From contig JBCFYV010000001.1 in assembly GCA_039000515.1 (NCBI GenBank), positions 12,625,928 to 12,689,927 on the forward strand: a stretch of 64,000 nt of DNA. Direction: 5' to 3'. Source of the DNA: Timema cristinae. Taxonomy: Eukaryota > Arthropoda > Insecta > Phasmatodea > Timematidae. Positions 48,861-62,197 of this stretch are shown in pieces. Each line of letters opens with the position of its first letter. The first letter of the stretch is position 1. The notes below the pieces were generated by a model that saw nothing but the letters and a program-made list of their open reading frames with translations, had not been told where the DNA came from and ran no database searches. Position numbers and translations under genes: made by a program.

Positions 48861-49110
48861 CCCACTTCAGTGGCTGAGTGGTTTAAGGTGTCACTAGTGT
48901 TAAATTGACCTGCTGATAGCGGAGCACTTGGGGTGCAAATCCTGGTCGAGTCTATTGAGGGTAGTTTTTCCTAAATTGTTTCCCCATCTTCCAAATTAAA
49001 ATGCTGGTAGATAACCTCTCAAATGCTTCTTTCCTCATTACCACCCAATTAGATTATCATACATGCGTATAACATGAACAGGTAGTATGACGTGGTGATA
49101 TCAGTAATAA
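48861..49110 (+). repeat. L2 SINE with target duplication
   Basis: The head CCCACTTCAGTGGCTGAGTG, A box GTGGCTGAGTGGTTTAAGG and B box GGGGTGCAAATCCTGG are clear. Tail I is diverged (ACATGAACAGGTAGTATGAC). The perfect 12-bp duplication AAATAACAGATA is at 48849-48860 and 49111-49122. Confidence 0.85.
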
Positions 49111-49122
49111 AAATAACAGATA

Positions 49123-49465
49123 TATTTATAGTCAAAATTGTTATAGTCTTCGAAATGAAACTGCTTTTAAAATATGTTATTGCCTCCTTAGCCTTTAAAT
49201 TTTAAAAATTAGCCAAAGCACAGTGGCCTAATTTAGCACATTAAATTTTAGTTATTTTTTATTTTACCTGCTTACTAATAAACTCAAATAAATGGTACGA
49301 CAAAATCGTAGGCTACATACTCAATCGTATAGGTTATTTATTATAGTTAGTGACAAAACCTTCAAAAATAAGTTATCTCTAATTTTACCTTAAATAAATT
49401 TTTCTCTTATAAATAAGTGTACATTATTATTTATCACTACTCTCACCAGATATTTATTTGAAAAA
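49123..49465. other. AT-rich spacer
   Basis: Nothing supported. Confidence 0.5.
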
Positions 49466-50180
49466 ATTTCAATAGTGGTACAACAGCATTAACCTGGAGT
49501 CACGTGATACTTTGATATGCTAATTACTCAAAATGGGTACGGGTACAAAACTTTCTCTTTGTGGTACAAAACGGTATAGAACTAGTACAAAACTTTGGCA
49601 TGAAAAAATTCAAAAGTGGTACAACAGCATTAACCTGGAGTCACCACTTTGATATGCTAATTACTCAAAATGGGTACGGGTACAAAACTTATTTGTGTTA
49701 CAAAACGGTACAAAACTAGTACAAAACTTTGGCATCAAAAAATTCAAAAGTGGTACAACAGCATTAACCTGGAGTCACCACTTTGATATGCTAATTACTG
49801 AAAATGAGTACGGGTACAAAACTTATTTGTGTTACAAAACGGTACAAAACTATTACAAAACTTTGGCATCAAAAAAAGTTCAAAATCAAAAGGGGTACAA
49901 CCGCATTTACCTGGATTACGTGGAGTACTCACTTTGATATGCTAATTACTCAAAACGGGTACGGGTACAATACTTTTTCTTTCTGGTACAAAACGGTACA
50001 AAACTAGTACAAAACTTTGGCATCAAAAAAGTTCAAAATTAAAAAGTAGTAAAACAGCATTAACCTTGAGTCACCACTTTGATATGCTAATTACTCAAAA
50101 CGGGTACGGGTACAAAATGGTACAAAACTAGTACTAAACTTTGGCATCAAAAGGTTCTAAATTCAAAAGTGGTACTACAG
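49466..50180 (+). repeat. 134-bp tandem repeat, about 5 copies
   Basis: The unit holds GTGGTACAACAGCATTAACC, CTTTGATATGCTAATTACTC and a TACAAAAC sub-repeat (ACGGTACAAAACTAGTACAA). Copies differ by insertions of 7-12 bp. Some lack a TACAAAAC sub-repeat. Confidence 0.85.
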
Positions 50181-50220
50181 GTTAATGGACGTCTAGCTGA
50201 CTGGAATGAATAAGCTAATT

Positions 50221-50497
50221 AAGGTGACCTGGTAGTCTAGGGGTAAGGTGTCAGACTTCTGTGCTGGCGGCCGGGGTTCGATCCTCGGTCCCGGCACAGA
50301 TTTATCTGATTTCCAAACCCTTCCTTCACCTCTGACAAGACATCTTGTGAATGTGAGGAATGCCAGGCCTCCACCGTGGTTCGGATTCCACGTTAAACTG
50401 TAGGTCCTTCATTTCATCTCACTATCACCCTACCATTACACGTTAGCGTAAGTGCGTATAAACCGAACGGGTAGTAAGACGCGGTGCTAATAATAAT
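50221..50497 (+). repeat. P SINE with target duplication
   Basis: Head GGTGACCTGGTAGTCTAGGG, B box GGTTCGATCCTCG, P body, tail I (ACCGAACGGGTAGTAAGACG), AAT tail. The perfect 12-bp duplication AATAAGCTAATT is at 50209-50220 and 50498-50509. Confidence 0.95.
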
Positions 50498-50869
50498 AAT
50501 AAGCTAATTTTTCTGCTCGAGAGTGTGATTGTATCTTGACGTTATGTCTCCCCACGTTTAGTCAAACTTGGTCGCCTACACACTTTACGGTCCGGCACTA
50601 CACTTCTTATCTCTCTCAATTCTTGGAAAAAAGTTTGCTTGCTGCGTTTACTGATTACCGGTCGTGGTCGCCAGTCTCCCAATTGTTTAAACAAACCAGT
50701 AGTTCTGCCAACCTGATGGCTGGAATCCACCAGTTTGTATAACGTTAGCAACGCCATCTATTTTAGAGCTGAAAGCTCAACACGCCGCCAGGGAGGGTAG
50801 GCAGGGCCTTAAGAATAACATCTCTACGCTCTTCGGACGTTTTTACGCTTTAAAAAACAACCACATCCA

Positions 50870-51100
50870 TGGCCCTGTGGCTTCTTTGGTACTTACTGAC
50901 AGCTCACAGCTGACTTCTGATAATCAACATTTAGGTATATACCTACATTTTGACTGTCAGAAGTGACAGCTGATAAACACATGTTTTTGCAAATCATATG
51001 GTTCGCTGTAGGGATATATTATTTGGTCTGGTAACATTTCAAAGCTGTCGGCTATGAGCTGTCAGTCAGCACCAAAGAGGCCATGGGGATACTGTAACCA
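50870..51100. mobile_element. Palindromic MITE, long copy
   Basis: Left CCATGGCCCTGTGGCTTC, TTTGGTACTTACTGACAGCTC pairs with the inverted right arm CCATGGCCTCTTTGGTGCTG, ACTGACAGCTC. Read inverted, its body (GTTACCAGACCAAATAATAT) matches GTTACCAGACCAAATTATGT of the 19627 copy. Confidence 0.75.
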
Positions 51101-52458
51101 CCCCATGTGAACTGCAGAAATCAATACAGAAGAGACCAGTAGCTTGCACAATGTGATCTACAACTGTGGAGTCTTGCAGCCATTGGAGATCTTACCGCTC
51201 AGAGAGAAGAATTGGCATCTAACAATTATATTGAAAATACTTTATTAAAATATAAATTAATTGAAGAGGGTGGATAAATTACAAATAGTACTACAAGATG
51301 CTAAGTTGATGGCCATTTGTTTAAATCTTTGTTCTGAGATTTCCTTAATTTTTTATGTAGCTACTAATACTTTTTATGTAGCTTCGTTCGTTCCCTCATA
51401 CCTTTTTTGCGAATATTTATTATCAGCGCCAACGTAAAAAGACAATCTCTTAAGAATGATTTTTTTTCAGTTAAAAAACTGATGAATCTTTGTTCCGGCT
51501 TTCGATGCTTTTTTTTTAGTGTGTCCCACCCCTCACCCCTTCTATTATTTTTATTTGAATTCAGATCAGTTTCCTGAGATCACTTTTTTCCGCCCTTCCA
51601 ACGAGAACAATATTGTAATTTCCTTAGAACATTTTTTTTCCCCCCTGCCTCTTTCTTTTCTTAAATCTGCTCTTCAGTATTCATCCCTCCTTCCCCTATT
51701 TTCTCACCCCCCTTATCCTGTGAAGACATTTTATCGCACTTAGATGAACAGACAAGGGGTGATGATAAATTACTTTTGTCCCAGTTGCAGCCTCCGCTTC
51801 ATCCGTTTGGACCAGTTCTTTTATCGTTCCTTCCATCCGATGATTTTATAATTTGTCTGACAATATCGGGCACTAGAGGAGCTCTCTTAATTAGTCGCCT
51901 GGGATTAGGGAAATAAATCGTCCTCATTTGTCAGCCGATCTCTACAACCTGCTCTTGCGTGGTACCTCTTCACACACACACACACACACGTTAGGACAAA
52001 AACACATATCAGGCCTTGCCTAAGGTCGAGAGCTTGGAGGAGCTGTAAATAATCCTCTGATTGTGTTTTCCTCGTGGTCGATATTTATACTAATCTCAGG
52101 GTGAACTCGGGTGGGGTTACGCCTTATTCGGAGTACTTCACTATAATTGGTGTGCAGGTGGGTTTTGGAACTTTTTAGAAACATGTTAAATTGAAAAGCT
52201 CTACGTGCCCCATTTGAACGCCCTTGTCCTTGCGAAATCCAATCTTCTCGTTATCGAAGGCGCATCGTTGATCTTGGACTGGAATATCTGGGTTTCAATC
52301 ACGGTCGGGTTCCCACGAGTAGGATTTATTTTCCATCGTGTGTGTGTCCTATATTATCTTTAGTCATATGCGGGTACATTTATTTGTGACTGACCGCCTT
52401 TTCCTCATAGAACCTTCGATTAAGTTGTTGTAACCCTTCTTTTGAACGTACCAATAGT
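51101..52458. other. Unassigned sequence with CA microsatellite
   Basis: CA run at about 51972-51989. From 52255 to 52440 a B-box-like GGGTTTCAATCACGG and weak tail I words (CATATGCGGGTACATTT) suggest an old SINE. No gene. Confidence 0.4.
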
Positions 52459-52712
52459 ATTATTATTATTAGCACCGCGTATTACTAACCGTTCGGGTTA
52501 TACGCACTGACGCTAATATGTAATGGTAGGGTGATTGTGAGATGAAATGGAGGACCTACAGTTTAACGTGGGATCCGAACCACGGTGAAGGCCTGGCATT
52601 CCCCACATTCACAAGATGTCTTGTCAGAGGTGAAGGAAGGGTTTGGTAATCAGATAAATTTGTGCCGGGACCGAGGATTGGACCCCGGACACCAGCACAG
52701 AAATCCGAAACA
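52459..52712 (-). repeat. P SINE, 5'-truncated
   Basis: ATT run, tail I (CGTTCGGGTTATACGC), P body and inverted B box GATTGGACCCCGG. The last 25-30 bp of the head are lost and replaced by CATGTATACATA and a CA run (52721-52737). Confidence 0.85.
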
Positions 52713-54078
52713 TGTATACATACACACACACACACAGTTAACTTACTTGGTAGGCAATTAGCTGTACATATAGCTAATAAAAACAATGTTGTACTTAATC
52801 CATCCTCACTAACTTTCTCTACACTTCACTATCCTTGCATTCTCCCTTCACTTCATCCATTCACCCAGTCATACATGCTCTTTTATTATTAAAACTCTTA
52901 ATGTTTCTCTTTTTCACACATATGTATACAACATTTAACCACGTCTTACATGGCCTACTCCTTCCTTTTGATCCACACACTCTACCTTCATATATGCCTC
53001 GTCACTCGATCAACATTCATCCTCTCAACATGCCCAAACCAACACAACACTTTTTTTCACATTGAACTATTTGGTTCCCTTTCAAACCGCACTCCTTCAG
53101 CACCCTTTTATCACCGACTGTTCATACAAGTTTTCATATGCAAAACTGGCCCAATCCATTCAGGTCTAGATAGGTGCCGTCGTGTATTCTGTGTGACGCC
53201 ACACTTGAGGCATACTCAGTCTATGAAACTACGGAGCTCAAACGAAAGTTTCTCAAGATTAGTTGAGAATCTCGCCCACGGCCAAGGCCTGTAATGACGT
53301 GTATACGCAGAGGTGTCCACTTGCCGTGTCTCTGGACTGTACCGTAATTACTCTGCCTAATTGCGCACTCACTCGATACCTCGAGGCGTAGTAGAGAGCG
53401 ATTTATCAACGTCAGGCGACATGTCTGGCTGGTGGTATACCAGACAGGGACAAGTATATTAAAGGCTCTAGGATCCCATCTTATACTCGTGCTTAGCCCA
53501 CCCCTGAGTCTACTAGTGATGGAAGGGAAGGCCCTTACTAGCAAAACCCTACTTAGCTTTGGTTTTAATTAAGCGTAAAACCAGCCAGTAAATCATCACT
53601 CCGTACATTTTTCACTCGGTACGTGCTGTCAAAGTCGGGCACTATTAAAGTTGCACCCTGTATCACTCACTACATGTTGTCAGTTACGCTAACCTTGCAC
53701 CCAAGCTAAGCGTCCAGGAAGGGGTGATCAGTCCCTATTGTACTCCTTGTTGCCCCCGAACAAAGCCCCCCCTCGGGGCCCACAATGAAGTTGACCGCCG
53801 TGCCGGTCGGCTCCGATGCTAAACGCGCCTGTGCATGATAAGGCGAGGGAAGCCTATGGTCGCTGAATTGATTACTTGATTGATTAATTAATTAATCTAT
53901 CAGCGTGTATCAGTGTTTTGTCAGGGAGTGAGGGGTAGGTAGGTATGTGATCGTAAGACCATAAGGGGGAAGGCTGGTCTATTCAACGCGAGCTCTATCG
54001 GTAACCGCCATGTTTTATGAATGAGCTTAGTGCAGCGCCATTTCACAGCTGGGAGGTCACAAAGGGATGAGTGGATAG
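52713..54078. other. Unassigned sequence
   Basis: A GC-rich stretch at 53780-53860 (GACCGCCGTGCCGGTCGGCT) stands out but is not recognised. Frames of 76-114 codons are chance-like. Confidence 0.4.
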
Positions 54079-54255
54079 AGGAGCCGACGACTGAAGAGGG
54101 TCTAAAACAATCGAGTAATATATGTCCGCATCATTTCCTGGAGTGACAACCACATACTCTACATAAGGTGTCAAGGTCCAGGCTGATCGCTGATCGGGAA
54201 AATCAGGAATAATGCTGATATTCTGTCCATCAGGGCAAGGCAAGGAACACTCTAA
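54079..54255 (-). CDS. Possible exon of a HYR-domain protein
   Basis: The minus-strand frame reads ECSLPCPDGQNISIIP, then QRSAWTLTP and VVVTPGNDADI. HYR domains, found in extracellular adhesion and receptor proteins of animals, start with a CPDNI-like strand and then an A.V.W..P motif about 15 residues on; both positions are met here. An AG lies just upstream (near 54256), but its pyrimidine tract is poor, and no donor site is certain. The frame stops soon after. It could be a decayed exon or chance. Confidence 0.25.
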
Positions 54256-54955
54256 ATAGCTTTTAGGGCATATACATTTTTAAAATAGTTTTGGGGGAGG
54301 ACTATACCAAATATCTTTTAGAGGAGTCTTACTTTTCAAAAAGTTTTCCAGACCTTTCAAAATAGTTTCCAGGGACATTCAATTTTCAAACTTTTCTGGG
54401 TTTGAGTTCCCGGACTTCACTTAGTTAATTTTTTAACTATTTTATAATCTCGCCCCGATTCCACTGTCACTAGATGTAGCACATTTGTTTAGCTTCTATT
54501 AGTTCTACTCATAACTGAGCTCACAACACAAGTAGAACAACCACTTTCCGATAAAAACATTAAAAAGTGCGATGATGTAGAGTAATTCCAGGGTTGTACC
54601 CTGCACTATTTATTTTTTGAGGGTGAAGGGAGGGTTCCTATATGTGTGGATCTTGTGAAGTCTCTCAAACAGGAGATGGTTAGGGTTGATTTTTCTTTTG
54701 CAGACTCGTCTTGAAATAATATGAAGTGTTTTAAGACATAATACAGGCTGTGTATGATATGAACCAAGCATTGGTAGAATACTTACTAACAATAGGCCTA
54801 CTTGCCTAAGTACTAACTTTATTTGTTGGCTGGTTAAACACATGTCTTACAAAACGTTGTCATTCAATATATTTTGTTTAGAGCACTAACAAGCGAAGGA
54901 GGAGCCTTTAAAAAATAATGAAATGTGCGTGTTCGTGTGTGTGCATGTGTGTGTC
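54256..54955. other. Unassigned sequence
   Basis: Nothing supported; a TG/CA-rich stretch is near 54925-54955. Confidence 0.5.
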
Positions 54956-55278
54956 ATTATTATTATTATTATTATTATTATATTATTATTATATTATATT
55001 AGCACAGCGTCTTACTACCCGTTCGGTTTATACCCACTTACGCTAACGTGTAATGGTAGGTGATTATGAGATGAAATGATGGACCTACAGTTTAACGTGA
55101 GATCCGAACCACGGTGGAGGCCTGTCATTCCCCACATTCACAAGTTGTGATTAATACACGTCTTGTCAGAGATGAAGGAAGGTTTGGCAATCAGATAAAT
55201 CTGTGCCGGGACTGAGTATTGAACCCCGGACCCCCAGCACAGGAGTCCGACACCTTACCCCCTAGACCACCAGGTCGC
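54956..55278 (-). repeat. P SINE, full length, long subtype
   Basis: ATT run broken by TATT steps, tail I (CCCGTTCGGTTTATACCC), P body with the extra ACAAGTTGTGATTAATACAC segment, inverted B box, head end GACCACCAGGTCGCC. Confidence 0.9.
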
Positions 55279-56530
55279 CCTGTGTGTATCAGAAAAACCA
55301 GTAGGTATGCTGGAATTGTATTATAAAGTTTAAAGTGGCCACCCTGAGATTAACTTGACTTAGGCTTACTAATCTATCGCCTAAACGTTCCTATATCTCT
55401 ATAGCGTCATTTCCTGCGCAAAAGGCTGGTGTTTACATCCTAGGTTCGGCTAGTTTGTAGGACGTGTTGTATGTAAATACCTAGAATAGATGAGTTGGGT
55501 CTACCCTAGAGGTACAAGGATATCTTTATGTCCCAAACTGCGTCCCACAAAGTGGCCTAACCCAACAAGACTGATGACAGCTAAATGGCAATAAGTAAGC
55601 CTTTAAAAATGTTTACAAATTAATGTTTACACAATTTTTAATTTTTTTTAGCTCTAAATTAACAGGCAACTTTATATCCCTTTGTAATTCCACTTTATCG
55701 GTGCAACCTTTGCTAAGCTCATCGCATAAATTAAAAAAAAAAAAGTGTGGTTTTATTTCAAGTCAAACCTCCGTTACTATCATAAATTGGTCGGATTAAC
55801 CCATTCATTTAACGCATTCGTTTGGTATAACAAACAATGAGGCGCGTTCATAAAGCAGAGGAATGGTTTATTCGTGTCACTAAATCTCTTACATGCATCA
55901 ATTTGCGCTTTGGACATTTTCATTGGCTAAACGTTTGTGTGGGCCGGGACCAAGTGTTTTAGTTATCAAATTAAACGTTTTAGTTTTGTATGCTTTGATG
56001 CTGTAGTTGAGCTGTTTTGGGATTACGTTTATGTATCTGATACAAGTATACAAGTACCTCTAGCAACATTACAGATAATGTATGACAGGCAGCTTCTTAA
56101 ACAAGATTTTGCTAATGCCATTCAAAAGTAGTTCCACGGTGCGTGACTTGAATATCTGCTGAGTCTATACGAGCACCAATTTTGATCGTTATAAATAAAA
56201 TACCTTATATTTTTATCTATTCTTAGGCTTAGAGGACCCCCATAAAGCGAGAAATTGCCACTCAGAAGTTCGGCTATAACTCAATATTTAATCAGGGATG
56301 AGTTATTTCAAAATATGGTTCATGCCAAACTGAAGTCTAAGATTCTCTAGATTTAGCCTGCCTCTAACAAATACAGTGACTTGTTGAGATTTGAGAATTA
56401 GCAGCGAGCCTCCCCCTTTACCTTGAGGTAAGAAATTTCGTAGTTTTCTTTCCCCTCTTTCTTATCGACATGAAAAAGGGGGGTTGTAGTTGAAGGCCGA
56501 AATGGAGTATATAAGCTTGAACATAATAAA
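55279..56530. other. Unassigned sequence
   Basis: Nothing supported. Short frames show no motif. Confidence 0.5.
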
Positions 56531-56836
56531 GTATTATTATTACTATTATTACTATTAGCGCCACGTCTTACTACCCGTTTGGGTTATACGCACTTACGCT
56601 AATGTGTAATGGTAGGGTGATTGTGAGAAGAAATGGAGGACCTACAGTTTAACGTGGGATCCGAACCACGGTGGAGGCCTGGCATTCCACACATTCACAA
56701 GTTGTGATTAATACACATCTTGTCAGAGGTGAAGGAAGGGTTTGGCAATCAGATAAATCTGTGCCGGGACCGAGGATTGAGCCCCGGACCCCAGCAAAGA
56801 ATTCCGACACCTTACTCCTAGACCACCAGGTCACCC
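56531..56836 (-). repeat. P SINE, full length, long subtype
   Basis: ATT/ACT tail, tail I (CCCGTTTGGGTTATACGC), extra ACAAGTTGTGATTAATACAC segment, inverted B box GATTGAGCCCCGG, head end GACCACCAGGTCACCC. Confidence 0.9.
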
Positions 56837-56924
56837 AGAATAAATTAGTTCCAAAAAGCAACACAGACCATTGTGTTTTAGACCGTGTGTCCTGATACCG
56901 ATTGATACTCACGCACATCTCGTC

Positions 56925-57115
56925 TGACCAGTTGGATGATGCTGCAGTACGGGTTCGAATTCCGTTAGGGTGTGTTAATTGTGTTTTCTTATATTTGTTT
57001 TCACTCTCTCCATAAAAATACAGGTACGTTTCCATCTGCCTCATCTCTACTCCATTATTTTAATGAAATTCGTACAGCCTGGACGGTTAGTAAGACCCGT
57101 AGAAATACATATTTT
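56925..57115 (+). repeat. Degraded L2-type SINE
   Basis: The B box GGGTTCGAATTCCG is at 56949-56962. Tail I words (TTCACTCTCTCCATAAAAAT; GACGGTTAGTAAGACC) follow. Confidence 0.5.
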
Positions 57116-57833
57116 AAACATAGCTTGATAGCACCAACATTGCGTAACTTTCCACCCCCCATAAGTGTACATCTTTGTCCGCCACTGCTTGTATAGTAAT
57201 ATTGGGTTGCGAGTATTGTTGAGGTCAAGGTCTATGCCTGGGGGTCAAAGTATCTTTCACTTTCAGTACATAATGTTAAGGCTCAAGCTATACCACAGGC
57301 TGAGTACTTGGCGCGGGGGGTGCAAGTAGCAATGCTTGTTTGCCTGTAATTTCACACCTCCTTGAGTTCTAGCCTGGGTTCGAAGTACGACCCACCCCCT
57401 CCCCTTCCCGCTAACCGTTATAAAATTACTCCTCGACGTTTTACTAGTCCTGCGGTAATTACTCTTTAATTATTTTGTCGAGCTATTACCCGTGGAGGGG
57501 GGGATGGAGTTTTGGAGGGAAAGGGGGGGGGGAGAGATTGTAACTTTGGATGTAAATTGACTGAGCTAAGTCGGTCTTAATAACGGTGGCTACTACTACT
57601 ACTATCACTACTCTCAGCAGATGAGGAAACATCTGGGGTCTCGCTGCGGTTAGGTTAAGTGAACTTGGCCCCTGCCTGCATTTTTCGACGTGAACGACCC
57701 AAGTTCGGCGATCACTAAATGACCTGTCACCAAGTAACGGTGACGGAAGTAGGTACAGGATGGACCGGAGTTGTCCTAGCCGGAGAACTTGCCGCGTTTC
57801 TGCGCTCCTGTTAACCCCCGGATCGTCTCAGAG
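57116..57833. other. Unassigned, one hAT-like end
   Basis: TTTGTCCGCCACTG ending at 57187 looks like an inverted CAGTGGCGGA terminus, with no partner found. TACTACTAC run near 57590. Confidence 0.4.
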
Positions 57834-57890
57834 CAGTGGCGTATCGTGGCGTGTTGCCAGCAGGGTGAGCAGAACCTGTTTAGTTTGCGG
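57834..57890 (+). mobile_element. Left end of the 9951-type MITE
   Basis: CAGTGGCGTATCGTGGCGTG then TTGCCAGCAGGGTGAGCAGA parallels the left end at 9951. The rest is missing, next to the tail II-type SINE. Confidence 0.5.
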
Positions 57891-57924
57891 TTATTTAACG
57901 TGCACTTTATGAACCAACTGATTA

Positions 57925-60020
<2,096 letters not shown>

Positions 60021-60205
60021 TATCATTATTATTACTACTATTAGCACCGCGTCTTACTACCCGTTCGGGTTATACGCACGCTAATGTGTAATGGTAGGGT
60101 GATTGTGAGATGAAATGGAGGACCTACAGTTTAACGTGGGATCCAAACCACGGTGAAGGCCTGGAATTCCTCACATTCACAAGTTGTGATGAATACACGT
60201 CTTGT
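60021..60205 (-). repeat. P SINE, 5'-truncated
   Basis: ATT tail, tail I (CCCGTTCGGGTTATACGC), part of the P body to ACAAGTTGTGATGAATACAC and CTTGTC, then unrelated sequence. The head and B box are missing. Confidence 0.8.
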
Positions 60206-60604
60206 CCAAAAAATTATTGATGACGTATGGATTTGTACCGAACACGTTTTTGTTACGATTTTGAACTTCTGGGAGCAAAACATTTTTTTTATTCCTTTTT
60301 CGCTGCGGAAGTAAACAAATTGTATGAAAACAAATTCCATTGTATTTGAAAGGGCTCGTCCCCATCCCCCATCCCCCAGCTACAGAACAAAGCTCCCTTG
60401 ATTCACGAGCCCTTCCCCCCCCCCCTCCCAATCCTTTCCCTCGACCCTCCTGTGCCCTCTATAGTATTCTGTTTGATATAGTGTCCGAGGATTAGAGCTG
60501 TAGAGCTCATTTCATTCTCCGGAGCTGGCTGGATACATACATACATGCTGACTTAACCTAGGACAGCATCACTCGACCTTAGCCCAACTTGAACACTTGT
60601 CCAT
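60206..60604. other. Unassigned spacer
   Basis: C-rich stretch near 60413-60428. Nothing else. Confidence 0.5.
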
Positions 60605-60790
60605 GCTGTCCGCATATCTACTCTAATGTGTAAGGGACGTGATTAGTACATCTGTTAGGAAATATACCCGCATTTGCATGGAAATAAAGCGGGAAAAACA
60701 TTTAGGAAAGAAACCATTCCTGGTCATAATTGGAACTTATCCTCCTCCTAACTGCAAAACTAGACCTTACGGAAATGACGCCTTTAACCG
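60605..60790 (-). repeat. Degraded L2 SINE
   Basis: AAATATACCCGCATTTGCAT and AAACATTTAGGAAAGAAACC are tail I blocks; the head end GAAATGACGCCTTTAACCGC is recognisable. Confidence 0.5.
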
Positions 60791-60824
60791 CGTATCCATT
60801 GGTACGGATAAGAAACTAAAAACT

Positions 60825-60960
60825 AAACAGGCACATACCTGTCAGGTAGATATTCATGTTTATTAAATTAAACAGGCACATACCTGTCAGGTAGATATTC
60901 ATGTTTATTAAATTAAACAGGCACATACCTGCCAGGTAGATGTTTCTTATTAAAAAGTAG
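60825..60960 (+). repeat. 45-bp tandem repeat, 3 copies
   Basis: The unit starts AAACAGGCACATACCTGTCA. It contains the near-perfect dyad TACCTG-T-CAGGTA. Confidence 0.9.
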
Positions 60961-61029
60961 CCCAGACCAGCATAACCTCACCTTATACAATTAAACATGA
61001 ATGTCAGGTTTATTTAGTTTAGTTCGTAA

Positions 61030-61044
61030 GGGGGGGGGGGGGGG
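61030..61044 (+). repeat. Poly-G tract, 15 G
   Basis: Uninterrupted G run. Confidence 0.9.
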
Positions 61045-61686
61045 CTATTCACTTCATGTACAGCAAATTTTAGCAAAATATAATAGTTTGGCAATCATAG
61101 ATAGATAAATAGATTCATCATCATTATCATGATGAACTATTTACAGCCTGTGACCGGGTATGTTTGGTAAAATGCCTCCACCTTTCTTCCTCCTGCACTC
61201 TCTTCCACTCTCCTCTTCTCACTTGCACACTTCATATCCATTAATCTTCTTTACATCCTTTTCCCCTTCCATCCTCTTTACGTGTCCATATCATCTCATC
61301 TTTCCTTCCTCAACTATCTCATGTAGGCCTACACCAACTTTTGAACACAATAAATAAATTTACAAGAGTGGTTACATTTTTAACTTTGTGCTTTTAAAAT
61401 AGCAAAGTTTTTATTTCAATTACACGCCGTTTGAGAATGTATTGTAACGGTCGGGGAGCTTGTGTCGGGGTGAGTGTATAAGGACGGAGGTGTTGACAAA
61501 CCTTGTAAACGAGGTGTTTATTTAACACCGCTACCTGTGATGCTTAGAGTACAAAGTTCTATGAACAAAGATGCAAGATTCACGTCGTAGAGTTGGATTT
61601 TTACTCCGTTACCTCGTAACCGTTTAACCAGTAGTCGTTTTTTTAACAGCAGTTCACTTGTACTCTAATAAGGGGAAAAAAAGCAG
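61045..61686. other. Unassigned sequence
   Basis: Nothing supported. Confidence 0.5.
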
Positions 61687-61780
61687 TTGCTATCACCGAG
61701 ATTCAAACCCGCGAGTCTAACATAGAGTCGTTGGTAATCCGACGTACTATACGTCACGAACGCTTGTACCGTGGACTCAT
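61687..61780 (-). repeat. tRNA-like SINE head
   Basis: Inverted, the B box is GGGTTTGAATCTCGG; the upstream GACGTATAGTACGTCGG is a weak A-box region. Confidence 0.4.
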
Positions 61781-61869
61781 GATCCAAACCCAGCGCTCCA
61801 CACGGCTGACCAAAGAAAAAAGAGCCTCCTCCCTTCTCGACCTCTATATAATAAATAGTTTTACCATAA

Positions 61870-62025
61870 GCTTTTACAGTATGGCTTATAAAGGGCTTTC
61901 CGTTTTCTCTCCGTGCAAATGTGGGTACACTTCCTCTAAAATTTTACAATTTTCATCCCTAACACACCAGGGTAATATACATATGTATATAACCCGAATG
62001 GGTGGTAAGACGCGGTACTAAAAAG
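61870..62025 (+). repeat. SINE tail I fragment
   Basis: TTCTCTCCGTGCAAATGTGG, CACTTCCTCTAAAATT and ATAACCCGAATGGGTGGTAA, then GACGCGGTACTAAAA. Confidence 0.7.
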
Positions 62026-62095
62026 ATATATATGTTTCTCCAAGGTGGCTTGTGGTTGGCTGATTGTTGCCCTGAAGGTGGGCTCGTGTCTGTTT

Positions 62096-62197
62096 GTTCG
62101 TTTGTTTGTTTGTTTGTTTTTGTTTTTGTTTGTTTGTGAAAGTATCAGTGGGCAAGGGGACACTCTGAGAGAGAGAGAGAGAGAAGAGAGAGAGAGC
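62096..62197 (+). repeat. GTTT and GA microsatellites
   Basis: A GTTT-rich run at about 62096-62137 and a GA run at about 62167-62197. Confidence 0.9.

Larger units (their letters stand above)
46412..50808. mobile_element. Possible TTAA-flanked element, 4.4 kb
   Basis: The left end GGCCCTGCCTACCC (46412-46425) and right end GGGTAGGCAGGGCC (50795-50808) are exact inverted repeats, and both are bordered by TTAA (46408-46411 and 50809-50812). TTAA duplication is the mark of piggyBac-type elements. The inside is AT-rich, has no transposase frame, and contains nested SINEs and the 134-bp array. Inverted homology does not extend past 14 bp, so chance or a rearranged pair remains possible. Confidence 0.5.

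Noticed and set aside
52662..53294. Overlapping frames of 76-114 codons
   Set aside because: Part comes from the P SINE and CA run; the rest is low-complexity and unsupported.
53221..53544. 107-codon minus-strand frame
   Set aside because: No recognised domain; composition looks random.
53780..53870. GC-rich stretch as 5S rRNA or a spliceosomal RNA
   Set aside because: Compared in memory with 5S, U1, U2, U5 and SRP signatures; none of their conserved motifs is present.
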